This document shows, one piece after another, positions 15,244 to 23,795 of a DNA stretch of 38,596 bases. Numbering within the stretch: the stretch's first letter is position 1; each line of letters begins with the position of its first letter. A program made the translations under genes and the position numbers. Source of the stretch: a virus; the IMG/VR virus record IMGVR_UViG_3300025896_000070, positions 1-38,596 of that record, one strand, 5' to 3'. The notes under the pieces were generated by a model. The model was not told where the DNA came from and searched no databases. It saw nothing but the letters and a program-made list of their open reading frames with translations.

Positions 15244-15974
15244 GCCTACCCGTCGCCGAGATCCAGAGGCTGGACCCATCTGCGGTCCTGCATCTGTTCG
15301 TCTTGGACGCCACGGTCTGCGGCGGTGGCGTGACCTACTGGGCCATGGAGCCCAACATCACGGGGGCGCCCATCATCTGGCAGGGGCAGGCATACCAGCC
15401 CATCCCCATGACGTTTGAGGGGTTCGAGTGGTCCAGCAAGGGCACCCTGCCCCGCCCAAAACTGACCATATCCAACCTGGACGGCGCGATCGGCGCGATG
15501 GCGCGGGAGTTCGATGACCTGGTGGGCGCGAAGGTCACCCTCCGGCGAACCTTCGCCCGGTTCATGGACTCGGACAACTTCCCCGCGCCCGCCGGTGACC
15601 TGGGGTGGGGGCTGGGCCCGTGGGGTGACACGGCCTGGGGCGGGTCTGGGTTCAACCCCAGCGCAGACCCCGAGGCCGGGTATGTGGACGAGCCCTGGTT
15701 CGTAGAGCGCAAGATTTCGGAAACCCCTACCGCCATCGAGTTCGAGCTTTGCACCCCCATGGACCAGCAGAACGCCATGGTTCCAAAGCGGCGGGTCACG
15801 GCGAACGTCTGCGGCTGGCAGGATGCCGCTGTCTGCCCGTTCTCTGTGGGCGGGCTCTGCGCCAAGACCCTTCCGGCCTGCCGCGACCACGCCGCTGGTG
15901 ACGGGGCGGCCTTGGCCCAGTTCACGGGGGGGCTGCCCTTCGGCGCCTTCGTTGGCACGGCGCGGGTCCGATGA
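15240..15974 (+). CDS. Minor tail protein L-like, with iron-sulphur cysteines
   Basis: 244 residues, GTG start (GTGA overlap). MSLPVAEIQRLDPSAVLHLFVLDA, YWAMEPNITGAPIIWQGQAYQPIPMTFEGFEWSSKGTLPRPKLTISN match lambda gpL. The C-terminal domain has the cluster-binding cysteines FELC ... NVCGW..AAVC ... GLCAK..PAC; lambda gpL is known to hold a [4Fe-4S] cluster there. It forms part of the tail-tip complex with M, I and J. ATGA overlap with the next gene. Confidence 0.85.
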   Translation: MSLPVAEIQRLDPSAVLHLFVLDATVCGGGVTYWAMEPNITGAPIIWQGQAYQPIPMTFEGFEWSSKGTLPRPKLTISNLDGAIGAMAREFDDLVGAKVTLRRTFARFMDSDNFPAPAGDLGWGLGPWGDTAWGGSGFNPSADPEAGYVDEPWFVERKISETPTAIEFELCTPMDQQNAMVPKRRVTANVCGWQDAAVCPFSVGGLCAKTLPACRDHAAGDGAALAQFTGGLPFGAFVGTARVR

Positions 15975-16642
15975 CGCCCGCCCTACTGGAGGTCATCCTG
16001 GACCACGCCCGCGCCGAGGCGCCCCGCGAGTCCTGCGGCGTGCTGGTGTGGGACGGGCAGAACGGGGCGACCTACCGCCACTGCCAGAACATCGGGGGGC
16101 CGGACCAGTTCGAGATCCACCCCGAGGACTGGGTGGCCGCCGAGGACGCGGGCCCGGTCCTGGGCGTGGTCCACAGCCACCCGGGCGGCACCACCGAGCC
16201 CAGCGGCATGGACCGCGAGATGTGCGACCGCTCCGGCGTGCCGTGGTGGATCGTGACGCCCGAGGGCGACTGGCAGCGCATCACCCCCACCGGATGGGAG
16301 ACCAAGGGCCACCCGTTCGCCTGGGGCGTGCAGGACTGCTACACCCTGGCGTGGGATGCCTACGGCCACATGCCGGACTTCGTGCGCGGGCCCGGCTTCT
16401 GGAAGAATCACGACCTATTCACCGAGGGCCTGGAGGCAGCCGGGTTCGAGCGCGTGGAGGACGGGCCCCAGGTGGGCGACGCCCTGCTGCTGTCGATCCG
16501 GGGCGCGGGTGTGCCGAACCACTGCGCGGTCTACATCGGCGGCGGCCGGGTGCTCCACCACCTGCCGGGGCGGCTGTCCCGCGAGGAAGACCTGGGCCCG
16601 CTGAACCGGGCGGTGGTGGCCGTGGTGCGGAGGCGGGCATGA
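15971..16642 (+). CDS. Tail tip assembly peptidase K-like (JAMM + NlpC/P60)
   Basis: 223 residues with two enzyme domains. The JAMM/MPN+ metal site is complete: Glu20, His68-x-His70 in VVHSHPGG, Ser78 and Asp81. The NlpC/P60 cysteine peptidase domain follows, with Cys123 in GVQDCYTLAW, His184 in NHCAVYIGGG and the later LHH. Lambda gpK has the same fusion and acts in tail-tip assembly, probably also cutting peptidoglycan during DNA entry. ATGA overlaps on both sides. Confidence 0.9.
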   Translation: MTPALLEVILDHARAEAPRESCGVLVWDGQNGATYRHCQNIGGPDQFEIHPEDWVAAEDAGPVLGVVHSHPGGTTEPSGMDREMCDRSGVPWWIVTPEGDWQRITPTGWETKGHPFAWGVQDCYTLAWDAYGHMPDFVRGPGFWKNHDLFTEGLEAAGFERVEDGPQVGDALLLSIRGAGVPNHCAVYIGGGRVLHHLPGRLSREEDLGPLNRAVVAVVRRRA

Positions 16643-17310
16643 GCATGAAGACGATCCGGCTCTACGGGGAGATGCGGAAGAAGTTCGGGAAGGAGTTCCG
16701 GGTGGACGTGGCCACGCCACGGGAGGCGGTGGCATGGCTGTGCAGGTTCCAGCCCGGCTTCCGTGCCTACCTCCAGGAACGCCTTGACGCCCCTTTCCGG
16801 GTGCTGGTTGGGCGCCGAGCCCAAGATGAGAGCGGGCTACACGCCCCGGTGGGCCGCACGGATGTCATTCGCCTTGTGCCGGTGGTGGCCGGTGCCAAAG
16901 ACGGCTGGGGGCAGATCCTGACCGGCGTTGTGCTGCTGGTGGCCGTTTATTTTTCAGGCGGCTCCCTTGCCCCTTGGGCTGCCAGCTTGATGACAAGCAT
17001 GGGCACGGCCATGGTCCTCGGCGGCGTGGCCCAGGTGCTGGCTGGGACGCCCCAGGCCAACACGCCAGGCGACTACGGCGGGAACGATGCCAAGACGTGG
17101 ACCTTCGGCGGGCCGACCCTCACGGTGGGCCAGGGCGGGTGTGTCCCGGTGCTCTACGGCAAGATGCGCATCGGCGGCCACGTCATCAGCGCGGGGATCG
17201 ACGCACACGCGTGGGGTTCTGACGACTTTGGATCTGGCGCCCCAGACACGAGCGGCACAGGCGGAACGGCAGGCGGCGGGGACCATCGCGTTTGGGTTAG
17301 GGAGCTGTAA
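16639..17310 (+). CDS. Tail assembly protein I-like
   Basis: 223 residues. Start ATG overlaps the K-like stop. MSMKTIRLYGEMRKKFGKEFRVDVATPREAVAWLCRFQPGFRAYLQE is the ubiquitin-like N-terminal domain typical of lambda gpI. VIRLVPVVAGAKDGWGQILTGVVLLVAVYFSGG is the following glycine-rich hydrophobic part. The C-terminal half (WTFGGPTLTVGQGGCVPVLYGKMRIGGHVISAGI) fits the same family. It helps gpJ assemble. It ends in TAATG shared with the next gene. Confidence 0.85.
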   Translation: MSMKTIRLYGEMRKKFGKEFRVDVATPREAVAWLCRFQPGFRAYLQERLDAPFRVLVGRRAQDESGLHAPVGRTDVIRLVPVVAGAKDGWGQILTGVVLLVAVYFSGGSLAPWAASLMTSMGTAMVLGGVAQVLAGTPQANTPGDYGGNDAKTWTFGGPTLTVGQGGCVPVLYGKMRIGGHVISAGIDAHAWGSDDFGSGAPDTSGTGGTAGGGDHRVWVREL

Positions 17311-19307
17311 TGCCAGGGATTCAAGTACTCGATTCGGGGGCGGGCGGCTGGACCGGTGGCAGCGGCGGCAGCGGCGGCGGTGGCACGGGGTCTTCGGGCG
17401 ATGGCGGCCCCGAAACCTTCACCCCGACAGGCGTCATCCCGGAAATCGGGACGCTCCAGATCCTTTTGAGCGAGGGCGAAATCGAGGGCCTGGAGGACGG
17501 GCTTAAATCTGTCTACCTCGACGGGACGCCGATCATGGCCAGCGATGGCAGCTTCAGTTTCAATGGCTGGGCCATGGAAATGGCGATGGGGACCAACGAG
17601 CAGCCGGTGCTTGATGGCGTCACGGGCACGGAGTCGGAGAACCCGGTCAACGTGCGGGTGAAGTATGGGGTGCCGGTCACGCGGTCCATCACGTCCAACC
17701 CAACCGCGGTGCGGGTCAGGATCGCCATCCCCGCGCTGAAGCTGATCAACAGCACCACGGGCGTGGAATCCGCCTACTCGGTGACGATCAAGATCGAGCG
17801 GCAGAACGCCAACTACACCCCGTCAGGTGGGGCGCAGGGCGACTGGGAGGAGGTCACCCTGGCGGGCGGGGGTGTGATCGCGGGAGTGGACCCTTACTCT
17901 ACAAAACTCACCACCACCTATCGAATCGAAACCCCAGTGGCCGGGGCTTGGCAAATCCGGGTTACCCGCGTCAGCGCGGACGATGCGGACCTCTACCACC
18001 AATCCGCAACCTGGTGGGAGGCGTTCACAGAGATCGTGGACGGGGAGTTCAGGTATCCGAACAGCGCGGTCCTGAGCATCCAGATCAGCGCGGAGCAGTT
18101 TCAGAGCATCCCCCAGGTGAATGTAGTGGCCAAGGGCATCAAGGTCTTGGTGCCCTCGAACTACGAGCCCCCGCAGTGGACGCCCGCGAGTGGCGGGACG
18201 CCCGGTTTCTGGACAGAGGCGGTTTACCACACGACCGGCTTCGGCACCACGGGGGGAGCATGGGACGGGACGTTTGGCGACCGCGCCACAAGCACGCTCG
18301 GGAAGAAGGTCTGGACCTCCAACCCGGCCTGGATCTTCCTGGACATGGCGACCAGTGAGCGTTACGGCACGGGGTCTTTCCTCGATGTGGCGAACCTCGA
18401 CAAGTGGGCGCTCTACTCGATCTCGCAATGGTGCGATGAGCTGGTAGACGACACCAAGGGCGGGGAGGAACCCCGGTTCCAGTGCAACCTCTACATTCAG
18501 AACCAGCAGAACGCTATCCGTGCGTTGGCCCAGCTGGCTTCCGTCTTCCTCGGGGTCTGCTACTACGCGTCGGGGGTCATCACACCCCTGCCGGATGTGG
18601 ACGACGCGCCCAGCGCCCTTTTCACGAACGCCAACGTGGAGGGCGGCGTATTCACCTACGAGGGGACGGCCCGCAGCGCCCGCCACAGCGCGTGCGTGGT
18701 CACGTTCTCCGACCCAGAACTAGGTTGGGCGCCGAACACGGCGGTCTATGAGGACGAAGCAGCCATCGCCAAGTATGGCCTTCAGACCCTCGACTACCAG
18801 GCCATCGGCTGCACGAGCTACGGGCAGGCGCTGCGCCTCGCTAAGTGGGCCATCCTCACGGAGACCATGTGCGGCGAGGTGGTTTCCTTCGTCAGCGGGC
18901 TGGAAGGGTCAACTGTCGCGCCAGGGGTGATCATCCAGGTGGCTGATCAGTTCCGAGCGGGGAACACGCGGGCCGGCGGTCGCATCCTCGCCGTGGACAA
19001 CACCGGCACCAACGCCGTGGTGACCCTGGACGCCCCCGTGACTATCGGGGCTGGTGCCTACACGCTGCGATGCCAGACCAGCTCCGGGATGGAATCCAAG
19101 ACCGTTCTGACGGGCGCGGGGACCACGGATGTTCTCACGGTCTCGGGGTTGTTCAGTTCTGCGCCCGAGGCCAACACCGGGTGGTTGCTCCAGGCGGGCA
19201 CCACGGCCTCTCTGTGGCGCGTGCTCGGGGTCAAGAAGGACGAAGGCATCAAGTATTCCGTCACCGCGCTGAAGCATGACCCCACCAAGTACACCTTGAT
19301 CGCATAG
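17310..19307 (+). CDS. Central tail-tip / host specificity protein J-like
   Basis: 665 residues. After a Gly/Ser-rich N-terminal linker (about 8-32), the sequence GVIPEIGTLQILLSEGEIEGLEDGLKSVYLDGTPI is the gpJ start. EITVDGEF-like text (FTEIVDGEFRYPNSAVLSIQISAEQFQSIPQVNVVAKGIKVLVPSNY), FLDMATSERYGTG, and LYSISQWCDELVDD follow. It is much shorter than lambda gpJ (1132 residues) and lacks the C-terminal fibronectin and receptor-binding part. So host recognition is probably passed to the tailspike after it. Confidence 0.85.
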   Translation: MPGIQVLDSGAGGWTGGSGGSGGGGTGSSGDGGPETFTPTGVIPEIGTLQILLSEGEIEGLEDGLKSVYLDGTPIMASDGSFSFNGWAMEMAMGTNEQPVLDGVTGTESENPVNVRVKYGVPVTRSITSNPTAVRVRIAIPALKLINSTTGVESAYSVTIKIERQNANYTPSGGAQGDWEEVTLAGGGVIAGVDPYSTKLTTTYRIETPVAGAWQIRVTRVSADDADLYHQSATWWEAFTEIVDGEFRYPNSAVLSIQISAEQFQSIPQVNVVAKGIKVLVPSNYEPPQWTPASGGTPGFWTEAVYHTTGFGTTGGAWDGTFGDRATSTLGKKVWTSNPAWIFLDMATSERYGTGSFLDVANLDKWALYSISQWCDELVDDTKGGEEPRFQCNLYIQNQQNAIRALAQLASVFLGVCYYASGVITPLPDVDDAPSALFTNANVEGGVFTYEGTARSARHSACVVTFSDPELGWAPNTAVYEDEAAIAKYGLQTLDYQAIGCTSYGQALRLAKWAILTETMCGEVVSFVSGLEGSTVAPGVIIQVADQFRAGNTRAGGRILAVDNTGTNAVVTLDAPVTIGAGAYTLRCQTSSGMESKTVLTGAGTTDVLTVSGLFSSAPEANTGWLLQAGTTASLWRVLGVKKDEGIKYSVTALKHDPTKYTLIA

Positions 19308-19315
19308 GAGATCCC

Positions 19316-21397
19316 ATGTCCACGACCACGCCCAATCTCGGCCTTTACATCCCCGCGAGTGGTGACGGCTCCAACAATGGCCTTCCGTGGGGCGTCCAGA
19401 TGCAGGAGAACTTTGAAAAGATTGATACGTTCACCTCCGACCTCGCCGCGACTACGGGGGCGGGGCTGGTGGGGGGACTCCCGTTCGTCTCAGTAATGTC
19501 CTACGGGGCAACGGGCAACGGGGTCACGGATGACACGGCCAATATCGCAACCGCAGTGGCGGCGGCCAACGGGAAGCGGCTGGTGTTCCCATTCGGGACC
19601 TACATCATCAACACTCTATCCATCACAGGATCAGCAGATATTGACCTGACATCGGGTGCCACGCTCAAACATAAGACTTCGGCGTCTGGGAACATGATCG
19701 AGTTCACTGGAACACGGTTATCTATCACGGGCGGGTTTATTGATGGGAACCAAGCGAACCAGCCTGGGGTGATCTACGCCGTTTCCTGCGCCCTGCCTTC
19801 CACGGCCAATGTGATCGTCAATGGTGTGACCTTCACGAATACGGCCAACGCTGCCGTTGCCGCTACCAATTCCGGCGGGCACCTGTATGTAGACCGCTGC
19901 AAGTTCTCTGCGATGCGTGAGCATGACGGGACGCTCCAGCACGACACCTGCGCGGTAAGCGTCCAGTCTGGCGAAACGGGGAAGAAGGGGTTCCTCCGGT
20001 TCAACGACAATACGCTGGTTGGAACCGTCACCCCCGTTCTTCCGGGTGCCTCCCCTGGTGGCATCTTCTTCGCCCCAACGCTTGATTATGTCAACGGGGT
20101 CGGCAACTTCTCCACACTGGAGGCCATCGGCAACCACTTCTATGGCATTGGCCAGAACTGCGGTGGTAACGACATCGCTCCCATTCACACCTACCCTTCC
20201 ACCGATGGGGCCAGGGTCATCGGGAACTATTTCGAGGGGTGCGGGTTCTCGGCGATTGCGGCGAAGTCGGTTAAGAACTTCATCTGCACCGATAATGTGA
20301 TCGTCAACGGTCAGACCTCAGCACAGAACGATCCTACCTCGGGCGCGATCTACTACACGCCAGGGGACCACTCGGGCTCCACCGTCCGGCCTCGCGCCGT
20401 CATCAGCAACAACATCATCGACACTCCCGGTGGAACGGCAACCGTGAAGCAGAACGGCATCAGTGTCATCGGTAGCCCCACCTCTGTCGCAACCCAGGTC
20501 GTGATTGCCAACAATGTGATCAATGGGTGCGGGGACGGGATCTGGATTGATCGGGCTACCGATGTTTCGATCACCGGGAACAAAATCAACGGTTCCACGG
20601 GTGGGACCGCCAATACCGAACACGGCATCATCCTGAACAATATTTCCTCGGTTGCCATGATCTATGGGAACTATGTGGTGGCCCCCAACGGCTACGGGAT
20701 CGCAGCGACCAACGCGAACACCACTGCAAAGTTCCATGTTGATGGGAACTATGTGATTCACTCCACGGCTGGCAGCTACGGAATGATTTTGCGCGGCATG
20801 GCGTTGGTGAAGTTGACCGGGAACATCATCGACTCAACCACAAGCGCCATCAGCGTGAGTTGGGACGGGGCAACAAAACCGGCCTTCTATTGGGAGAGGT
20901 CCAACCAGATCCTTAACGGGACCGTTTCCTTCGACTTCGCCAACCTCACTTCGGCGGCTGGGCACATTGAGTATCCCAACGCCCCCGATGGACTTGTCCC
21001 GGCTACGGCGGGTGCGCTCTACACGAGAAACAGTGGTGGCGTCCCAGCCCTCTACATCAAGGAGACAGGTGGCGGGACCACCGGATGGAGACCCGTAGAG
21101 ACCAACGCCCTGGGTGGGGACCAGAACGCGAACAGCGGCATCACACTCACAGCCACGCTGGACGCTCCGGTCCAGTTCTTCACCACAGCCTTGACCGCTG
21201 CCAGGACGATCACCCTGTCAACCAGCGGGGCATCAAACGGGGATATGTTCCGAATCATCAGAACCGCTGGAGATACTGGAGGCCCGTGGAACCTATCTGT
21301 TGGGGGTCTCAAGAACCTAGCGGCCAATACCTGGTGCGAGGTTTCCTTCGGAGGAAGCGGGAATGCCTGGGTGTTGACCGGGTATGGCACACTCTAG
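19316..21397 (+). CDS. Tailspike / receptor-binding protein with pectate-lyase-like beta-helix
   Basis: 693 residues. A short N-terminal adaptor (MSTTTPNLGLYIPASGDG ... WGVQMQENFEKIDTF) leads to VMSYGATGNGVTDDTANIATAVAAANGKRLVFPFGTY, the start of a Pectate_lyase_3 right-handed beta-helix. About 350 residues of NNVI/GN-type helix turns follow (VIVNGV.F..N, VISNNIIDT, VIANNVINGCGDGIW, VSITGNKINGS). The C-terminal domain begins near 555 (DGLVPATAGALYTRNSGGVPALYIK) with a small beta-sandwich. Such spikes bind and often cut capsule or O-antigen polysaccharide. Last gene of the late operon. Confidence 0.85.
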   Translation: MSTTTPNLGLYIPASGDGSNNGLPWGVQMQENFEKIDTFTSDLAATTGAGLVGGLPFVSVMSYGATGNGVTDDTANIATAVAAANGKRLVFPFGTYIINTLSITGSADIDLTSGATLKHKTSASGNMIEFTGTRLSITGGFIDGNQANQPGVIYAVSCALPSTANVIVNGVTFTNTANAAVAATNSGGHLYVDRCKFSAMREHDGTLQHDTCAVSVQSGETGKKGFLRFNDNTLVGTVTPVLPGASPGGIFFAPTLDYVNGVGNFSTLEAIGNHFYGIGQNCGGNDIAPIHTYPSTDGARVIGNYFEGCGFSAIAAKSVKNFICTDNVIVNGQTSAQNDPTSGAIYYTPGDHSGSTVRPRAVISNNIIDTPGGTATVKQNGISVIGSPTSVATQVVIANNVINGCGDGIWIDRATDVSITGNKINGSTGGTANTEHGIILNNISSVAMIYGNYVVAPNGYGIAATNANTTAKFHVDGNYVIHSTAGSYGMILRGMALVKLTGNIIDSTTSAISVSWDGATKPAFYWERSNQILNGTVSFDFANLTSAAGHIEYPNAPDGLVPATAGALYTRNSGGVPALYIKETGGGTTGWRPVETNALGGDQNANSGITLTATLDAPVQFFTTALTAARTITLSTSGASNGDMFRIIRTAGDTGGPWNLSVGGLKNLAANTWCEVSFGGSGNAWVLTGYGTL

Positions 21398-21435
21398 CCC
21401 ATCATCCCCGCCAGCCACCCCCCAATGACCTGTTC

Positions 21436-21456
21436 AGCCCCGGATAGCTCGGGGCT
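21436..21456. terminator. Hairpin between convergent operons
   Basis: AGCCCCG (21436-21442) is the complement of CGGGGCT (21450-21456) with loop GATAGCT. It lies where the rightward late operon and leftward early operon meet, and overlaps the last codon and stop of the leftward gene. No T-run on either side, so it may be a weak bidirectional or Rho-assisted end. Confidence 0.45.
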
Positions 21457-21796
21457 AACAGATTGCGGCGGGGGCCCATCCAATCCGGGGAGGCCGGGGG
21501 AGGCCGTGTGCGGGCCATGCCTTGCTCGAGGCAGGGTGCTCGAGGACCCCACCCCAGCGGCGGACGGACGCCAGCGCCGAAGCGAAACACCCCCCATCGT
21601 TCCCGGGGCGATTGTGTTCACCACCCCAGCGTTTGAAATTGAGGGCTGCGAAGTTCACCCACAACTGGCATGGAGGGTGGGCCACCACGGGATGCGGGCC
21701 AGCGTAGAGCCTGGCATCCCGGTTGATGTCCCACGGGTCCACGCCTGGCAGGTTGAAGTAGCAACCATTCGTTTCGACAAAGAGGGCGGCGATCAA
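21455..21796 (-). CDS. Phage protein with HPPC motif, probably C-terminally shortened
   Basis: 113 residues from the TTG at 21796, chosen because GGAG lies 6 bases ahead of it (a TTG at 21808 would add four residues). IAALFVETNGCYFNLPGVDPWDINRDARLYAGPHPVVAHPPCQLW..FA and DGGCFASALASVRRWGGVLEHPASSKAWPAHGLPRPP match a phage family I know as longer (about 200 residues or more), with the HPPC resembling motif IV of DNA methyltransferases. Here it stops after RPPRIGWAPAAIC, inside the convergent hairpin. Either a shortened form or a remnant. Confidence 0.6.
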   Translation of the reverse strand: MIAALFVETNGCYFNLPGVDPWDINRDARLYAGPHPVVAHPPCQLWVNFAALNFKRWGGEHNRPGNDGGCFASALASVRRWGGVLEHPASSKAWPAHGLPRPPRIGWAPAAIC

Positions 21797-21829
21797 TTCA
21801 GGCTCCAAGGTTCACGGTTTTGGACAAGA

Positions 21830-22075
21830 TCAACGGGGTTTCGGAAGGTGCCGAAGGAACTCCCTGGCTTCGATTACCGCAAGGTCATCCTCTGTTGGGA
21901 TCGTGCCGTAAAGGGCATAGCGGAGAAGAACATCAATGTGCATGGACGCCTCGACCGTCTTGCGCTTCCAGTAGGAGGCGTTCTTCGGCGGGTTGGGATC
22001 AGATTCGGTCGGGTAGACCACCAACGGCTTCTCTGGGTGGGGTTGCTTGGGGTGCTGGTAGGTTTCGGGTTCCAT
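21830..22075 (-). CDS. Small early protein, unknown
   Basis: 81 residues (MEPETYQHPKQPHPEKPLVVYPTE ... AREFLRHLPKPR). It has a proline-rich, charged N-terminus, then one helical section (ASMHIDVLLRYALYGTIPTEDDLAVIEAREFL). The sequence CTGGAGGAACC before ATG is a strong ribosome site and lies just after a TGTCCA site. No family recognised. The short length and run of similar genes are typical of early phage accessory or host-takeover genes. Confidence 0.7.
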   Translation of the reverse strand: MEPETYQHPKQPHPEKPLVVYPTESDPNPPKNASYWKRKTVEASMHIDVLLRYALYGTIPTEDDLAVIEAREFLRHLPKPR

Positions 22076-22096
22076 GGTTCCTCCAGATGGACAGGA

Positions 22097-22324
22097 TCAC
22101 TTTTCGTTGAATCGGGTCAGAAGCCTGTCGATGGCTTCTAGCGTTGGGGCGGTAGAGAGTTCAGCAGTGTTCATTTCCTCGTCTGAAACTTCATCCACAA
22201 CATCGGCTTCGATGATTCCGGCGATCACCTTGCCCATCAGGACAACCGATGCGCGGACCATAGCCAGATCCTCACGGAAGGCTTCAGCAGCCTTGCGCTT
22301 TTCTCTGTAGTAGGTGGCTCCCAT
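22097..22324 (-). CDS. Small helical early protein, unknown
   Basis: 75 residues, mostly helix by pattern (REKRKAAEAFREDLAMVRASVVLMGKVIAGIIEADVVDEVSDEEMNTAE). A basic start is followed by an amphipathic stretch and an acidic tail. The start ATG lies only 3 bases after the stop of the HTH gene (TGA CAC ATG), the single junction in this block with no TGTCCA, apparently because there is no room. No known family. Confidence 0.65.
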   Translation of the reverse strand: MGATYYREKRKAAEAFREDLAMVRASVVLMGKVIAGIIEADVVDEVSDEEMNTAELSTAPTLEAIDRLLTRFNEK

Positions 22325-22327
22325 GTG

Positions 22328-22678
22328 TCACCCAACCTTGTGCATTTTTTTGTATCGGATGACTTTCCGGCACCCAACAAAATCGAGGATCTTCCCTGTT
22401 GGCTCGTCTCTACCTTGTAGGACGTTGTTTAATGCTTGTTGTGGGATGCCAATTTCCCTAGACAGCCGTGCTTGATCCCCGTGTTTCGCAATGCGCGATT
22501 TAAGCGCGTCCACCACTTGAGCCGACGAAAGGTATTCGATCCCATCTGTGCCGATCCTCCTGGCAAGGTCTGGTGGCATGAGAAGTTCGATCCCATTTGA
22601 GACGCTGATCGGGATGCTCCCTTCTGTTGGGAAGGTCAATTCTTTGATAGCGCAGATGTCGAAAAACCTTTTCTTCAT
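22328..22678 (-). CDS. HTH DNA-binding protein, candidate early regulator
   Basis: 116 residues. The C-terminal half has a helix-turn-helix: DALKSRIAKHGDQARLSREIGIPQQALNNVLQGRDEPTGKILDFVG (about 58-102), close to the XRE-like pattern of phage proteins that end in LGLRRV-YE. The first 50 residues (FFDICAIKELTFPTEGSIPISVSNG) form a separate beta-like part. It may bind the operator sites at 30578 and 30999 or the TGTCCA sites; nothing in the sequence proves either. Start ATG follows TGTCCAGGAG, where the ribosome site is part of the repeat. Confidence 0.7.
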   Translation of the reverse strand: MKKRFFDICAIKELTFPTEGSIPISVSNGIELLMPPDLARRIGTDGIEYLSSAQVVDALKSRIAKHGDQARLSREIGIPQQALNNVLQGRDEPTGKILDFVGCRKVIRYKKMHKVG

Positions 22679-22701
22679 CGGGTCAGTCTCCTGGACAAAA
22701 G

Positions 22702-22977
22702 CTAGATGGATTCGTTGCCAACGGTAGGCTCGGAGGGCATGACATAGACCTCCAATGGCTTCCCGCAGTAAGGACAGAAGTGGTAGTGGTTCTCTTTGGG
22801 ACCGTCCTCGATGAACTCATGGCGGTTGTCGCAGGCGGTATCCCAAACGCCATCCTCGTCCTGCCACCAGCAGCAGCGGGGGTGTTCACAGGTCATTTCG
22901 ATGGTGTCGCCGCCGAAGGTTTCAAGAATGTATTTCCCGGTGTCTCGGCATCGTTGGCACTTGTGCATGGTGGTCAT
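22702..22977 (-). CDS. Small zinc-ribbon protein
   Basis: 91 residues. Two cysteine sets are seen: CQRCRDTGK ... CEHPRCCW and HFCPYCGKPLEV. The WDTACDNRHEFIEDGP.ENHYHFCPYCGKPL segment looks like the restriction-alleviation (Lar)/DUF551-type zinc ribbons of phage early regions. It likely binds one or two zinc ions. Function unknown; anti-restriction or protein-binding roles are possible. It begins with two close ATGs (22977 and 22968). Confidence 0.7.
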   Translation of the reverse strand: MTTMHKCQRCRDTGKYILETFGGDTIEMTCEHPRCCWWQDEDGVWDTACDNRHEFIEDGPKENHYHFCPYCGKPLEVYVMPSEPTVGNESI

Positions 22978-22986
22978 TTCTGGACA

Positions 22987-23136
22987 TCAGCGTTTCAGGG
23001 CTTCGCGGGCAATGTCCTGCAAGTAAAGCCGCGTGTGGGTTTCAGTGGCGATTCGATTAAGCGCGTGGCGCAGGCGCATGTTTTCCTCGCCAAGCGCCTG
23101 GAGGCATGCGATCAACTGTTCGGTGTCTTCCGGCAT
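22987..23136 (-). CDS. 49-residue helical protein, unknown
   Basis: MPEDTEQLIACLQALGEENM ... LQDIAREALKR. Supported by the GAAAGGTGAACC ribosome site ahead of ATG at 23136, TGTCCA sites on both sides, and a reading frame that fills the gap between its neighbours exactly. A leucine/alanine heptad pattern (LIACLQALGEENMRLRHALNRIA) suggests a short coiled coil. Its stop TGA at 22987-22989 directly precedes the next TGTCCA. No family recognised. Confidence 0.65.
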   Translation of the reverse strand: MPEDTEQLIACLQALGEENMRLRHALNRIATETHTRLYLQDIAREALKR

Positions 23137-23158
23137 GGTTCACCTTTCTGGACAGGTG

Positions 23159-23350
23159 CTACTTGTAGAGGGGAAGGCGCTCGGTCAGGTATTCCTGGAG
23201 GTCGTCCATGATTTCCAGGTTTTCCTCGTCGGCGCTGAACCAGAGATAGGCAACCTCGCGCCCATCTTTCACCACGCTCATGCGGGTTCCGATGGGACAG
23301 GCTGGATCGCCATGCTCGACCTGTTCTTCGATCTTCAATTCACAGGGCAA
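23159..23350 (-). CDS. 63-residue acidic protein, unknown
   Basis: Starts at TTG 23350; the strong AGGAGG ribosome site 5 bases ahead decides this start. MPCELKIEEQVEHGDPACPIGTRMSVVKDGREVAYLWFSADEENLEIMDDLQEYLTERLPLYK: a small beta sheet followed by an acidic helix. It resembles other small phage early proteins of the mixed alpha-beta kind, but no family is recognised. Confidence 0.65.
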   Translation of the reverse strand: MPCELKIEEQVEHGDPACPIGTRMSVVKDGREVAYLWFSADEENLEIMDDLQEYLTERLPLYK

Positions 23351-23369
23351 GGTGCCCTCCTATGGACAG

Positions 23370-23777
23370 TTACGGATTGAGGGCGGTTCGGATAGCGTTG
23401 GCGAGGGCGAAGTCGCCCAGGGCCTCGCACGATCCTTGGGCCCGTTTCAGCAGGTCACGGAACTTGGCTTCTTCCTTCTTCCAAATCTCGATGACCTTTG
23501 CGTGTTGGGCGTCGATCTCTTTGGCTTCGGCTTCCAGTTCCGCGACACGGTGAGGCATAGGCGCGAGTTCTCGGCAGTAGTCCAGCAGTTCGTCCTGCAT
23601 CCGTTTCCCGTTGTCGCCCAGGGCAAACCGGACACGGGAGAGTAGATCGAAGGCGCTGATGTTGTCCTTCCGGGCTTGCTCCAAGTCATCCCGCAGGGAA
23701 TCCAGGGCGGGGCGCCACACGGTTTCCGGTGCGTCACAGGTCAGGAGGCATTGCTCAAGGATTGAAAGGTCAGTCAT
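23370..23777 (-). CDS. Coiled-coil early protein, unknown
   Basis: 135 residues. A helical N-terminal part (LEQCLLTCDAPETVWRPALDSLRDDLEQARKD) is followed by a long coil (about 70-125: PMPHRVAELEAEAKEIDAQHAKVIEIWKKEEAKFRDLLKRAQGSCEAL). No catalytic or zinc motif. ATG at 23777 follows a TGTCCA site, with GAGG as ribosome site. Could be a structural or adaptor protein; no family recognised. Confidence 0.65.
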   Translation of the reverse strand: MTDLSILEQCLLTCDAPETVWRPALDSLRDDLEQARKDNISAFDLLSRVRFALGDNGKRMQDELLDYCRELAPMPHRVAELEAEAKEIDAQHAKVIEIWKKEEAKFRDLLKRAQGSCEALGDFALANAIRTALNP

Positions 23778-23795
23778 GTGGGGTGCCTCTGGACA

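Noticed and set aside
21425-22141. Plus-strand open frame over the first leftward genes
   Set aside because: It overlaps two minus genes that have good ribosome sites and family matches or junction signals; the plus frame has neither.
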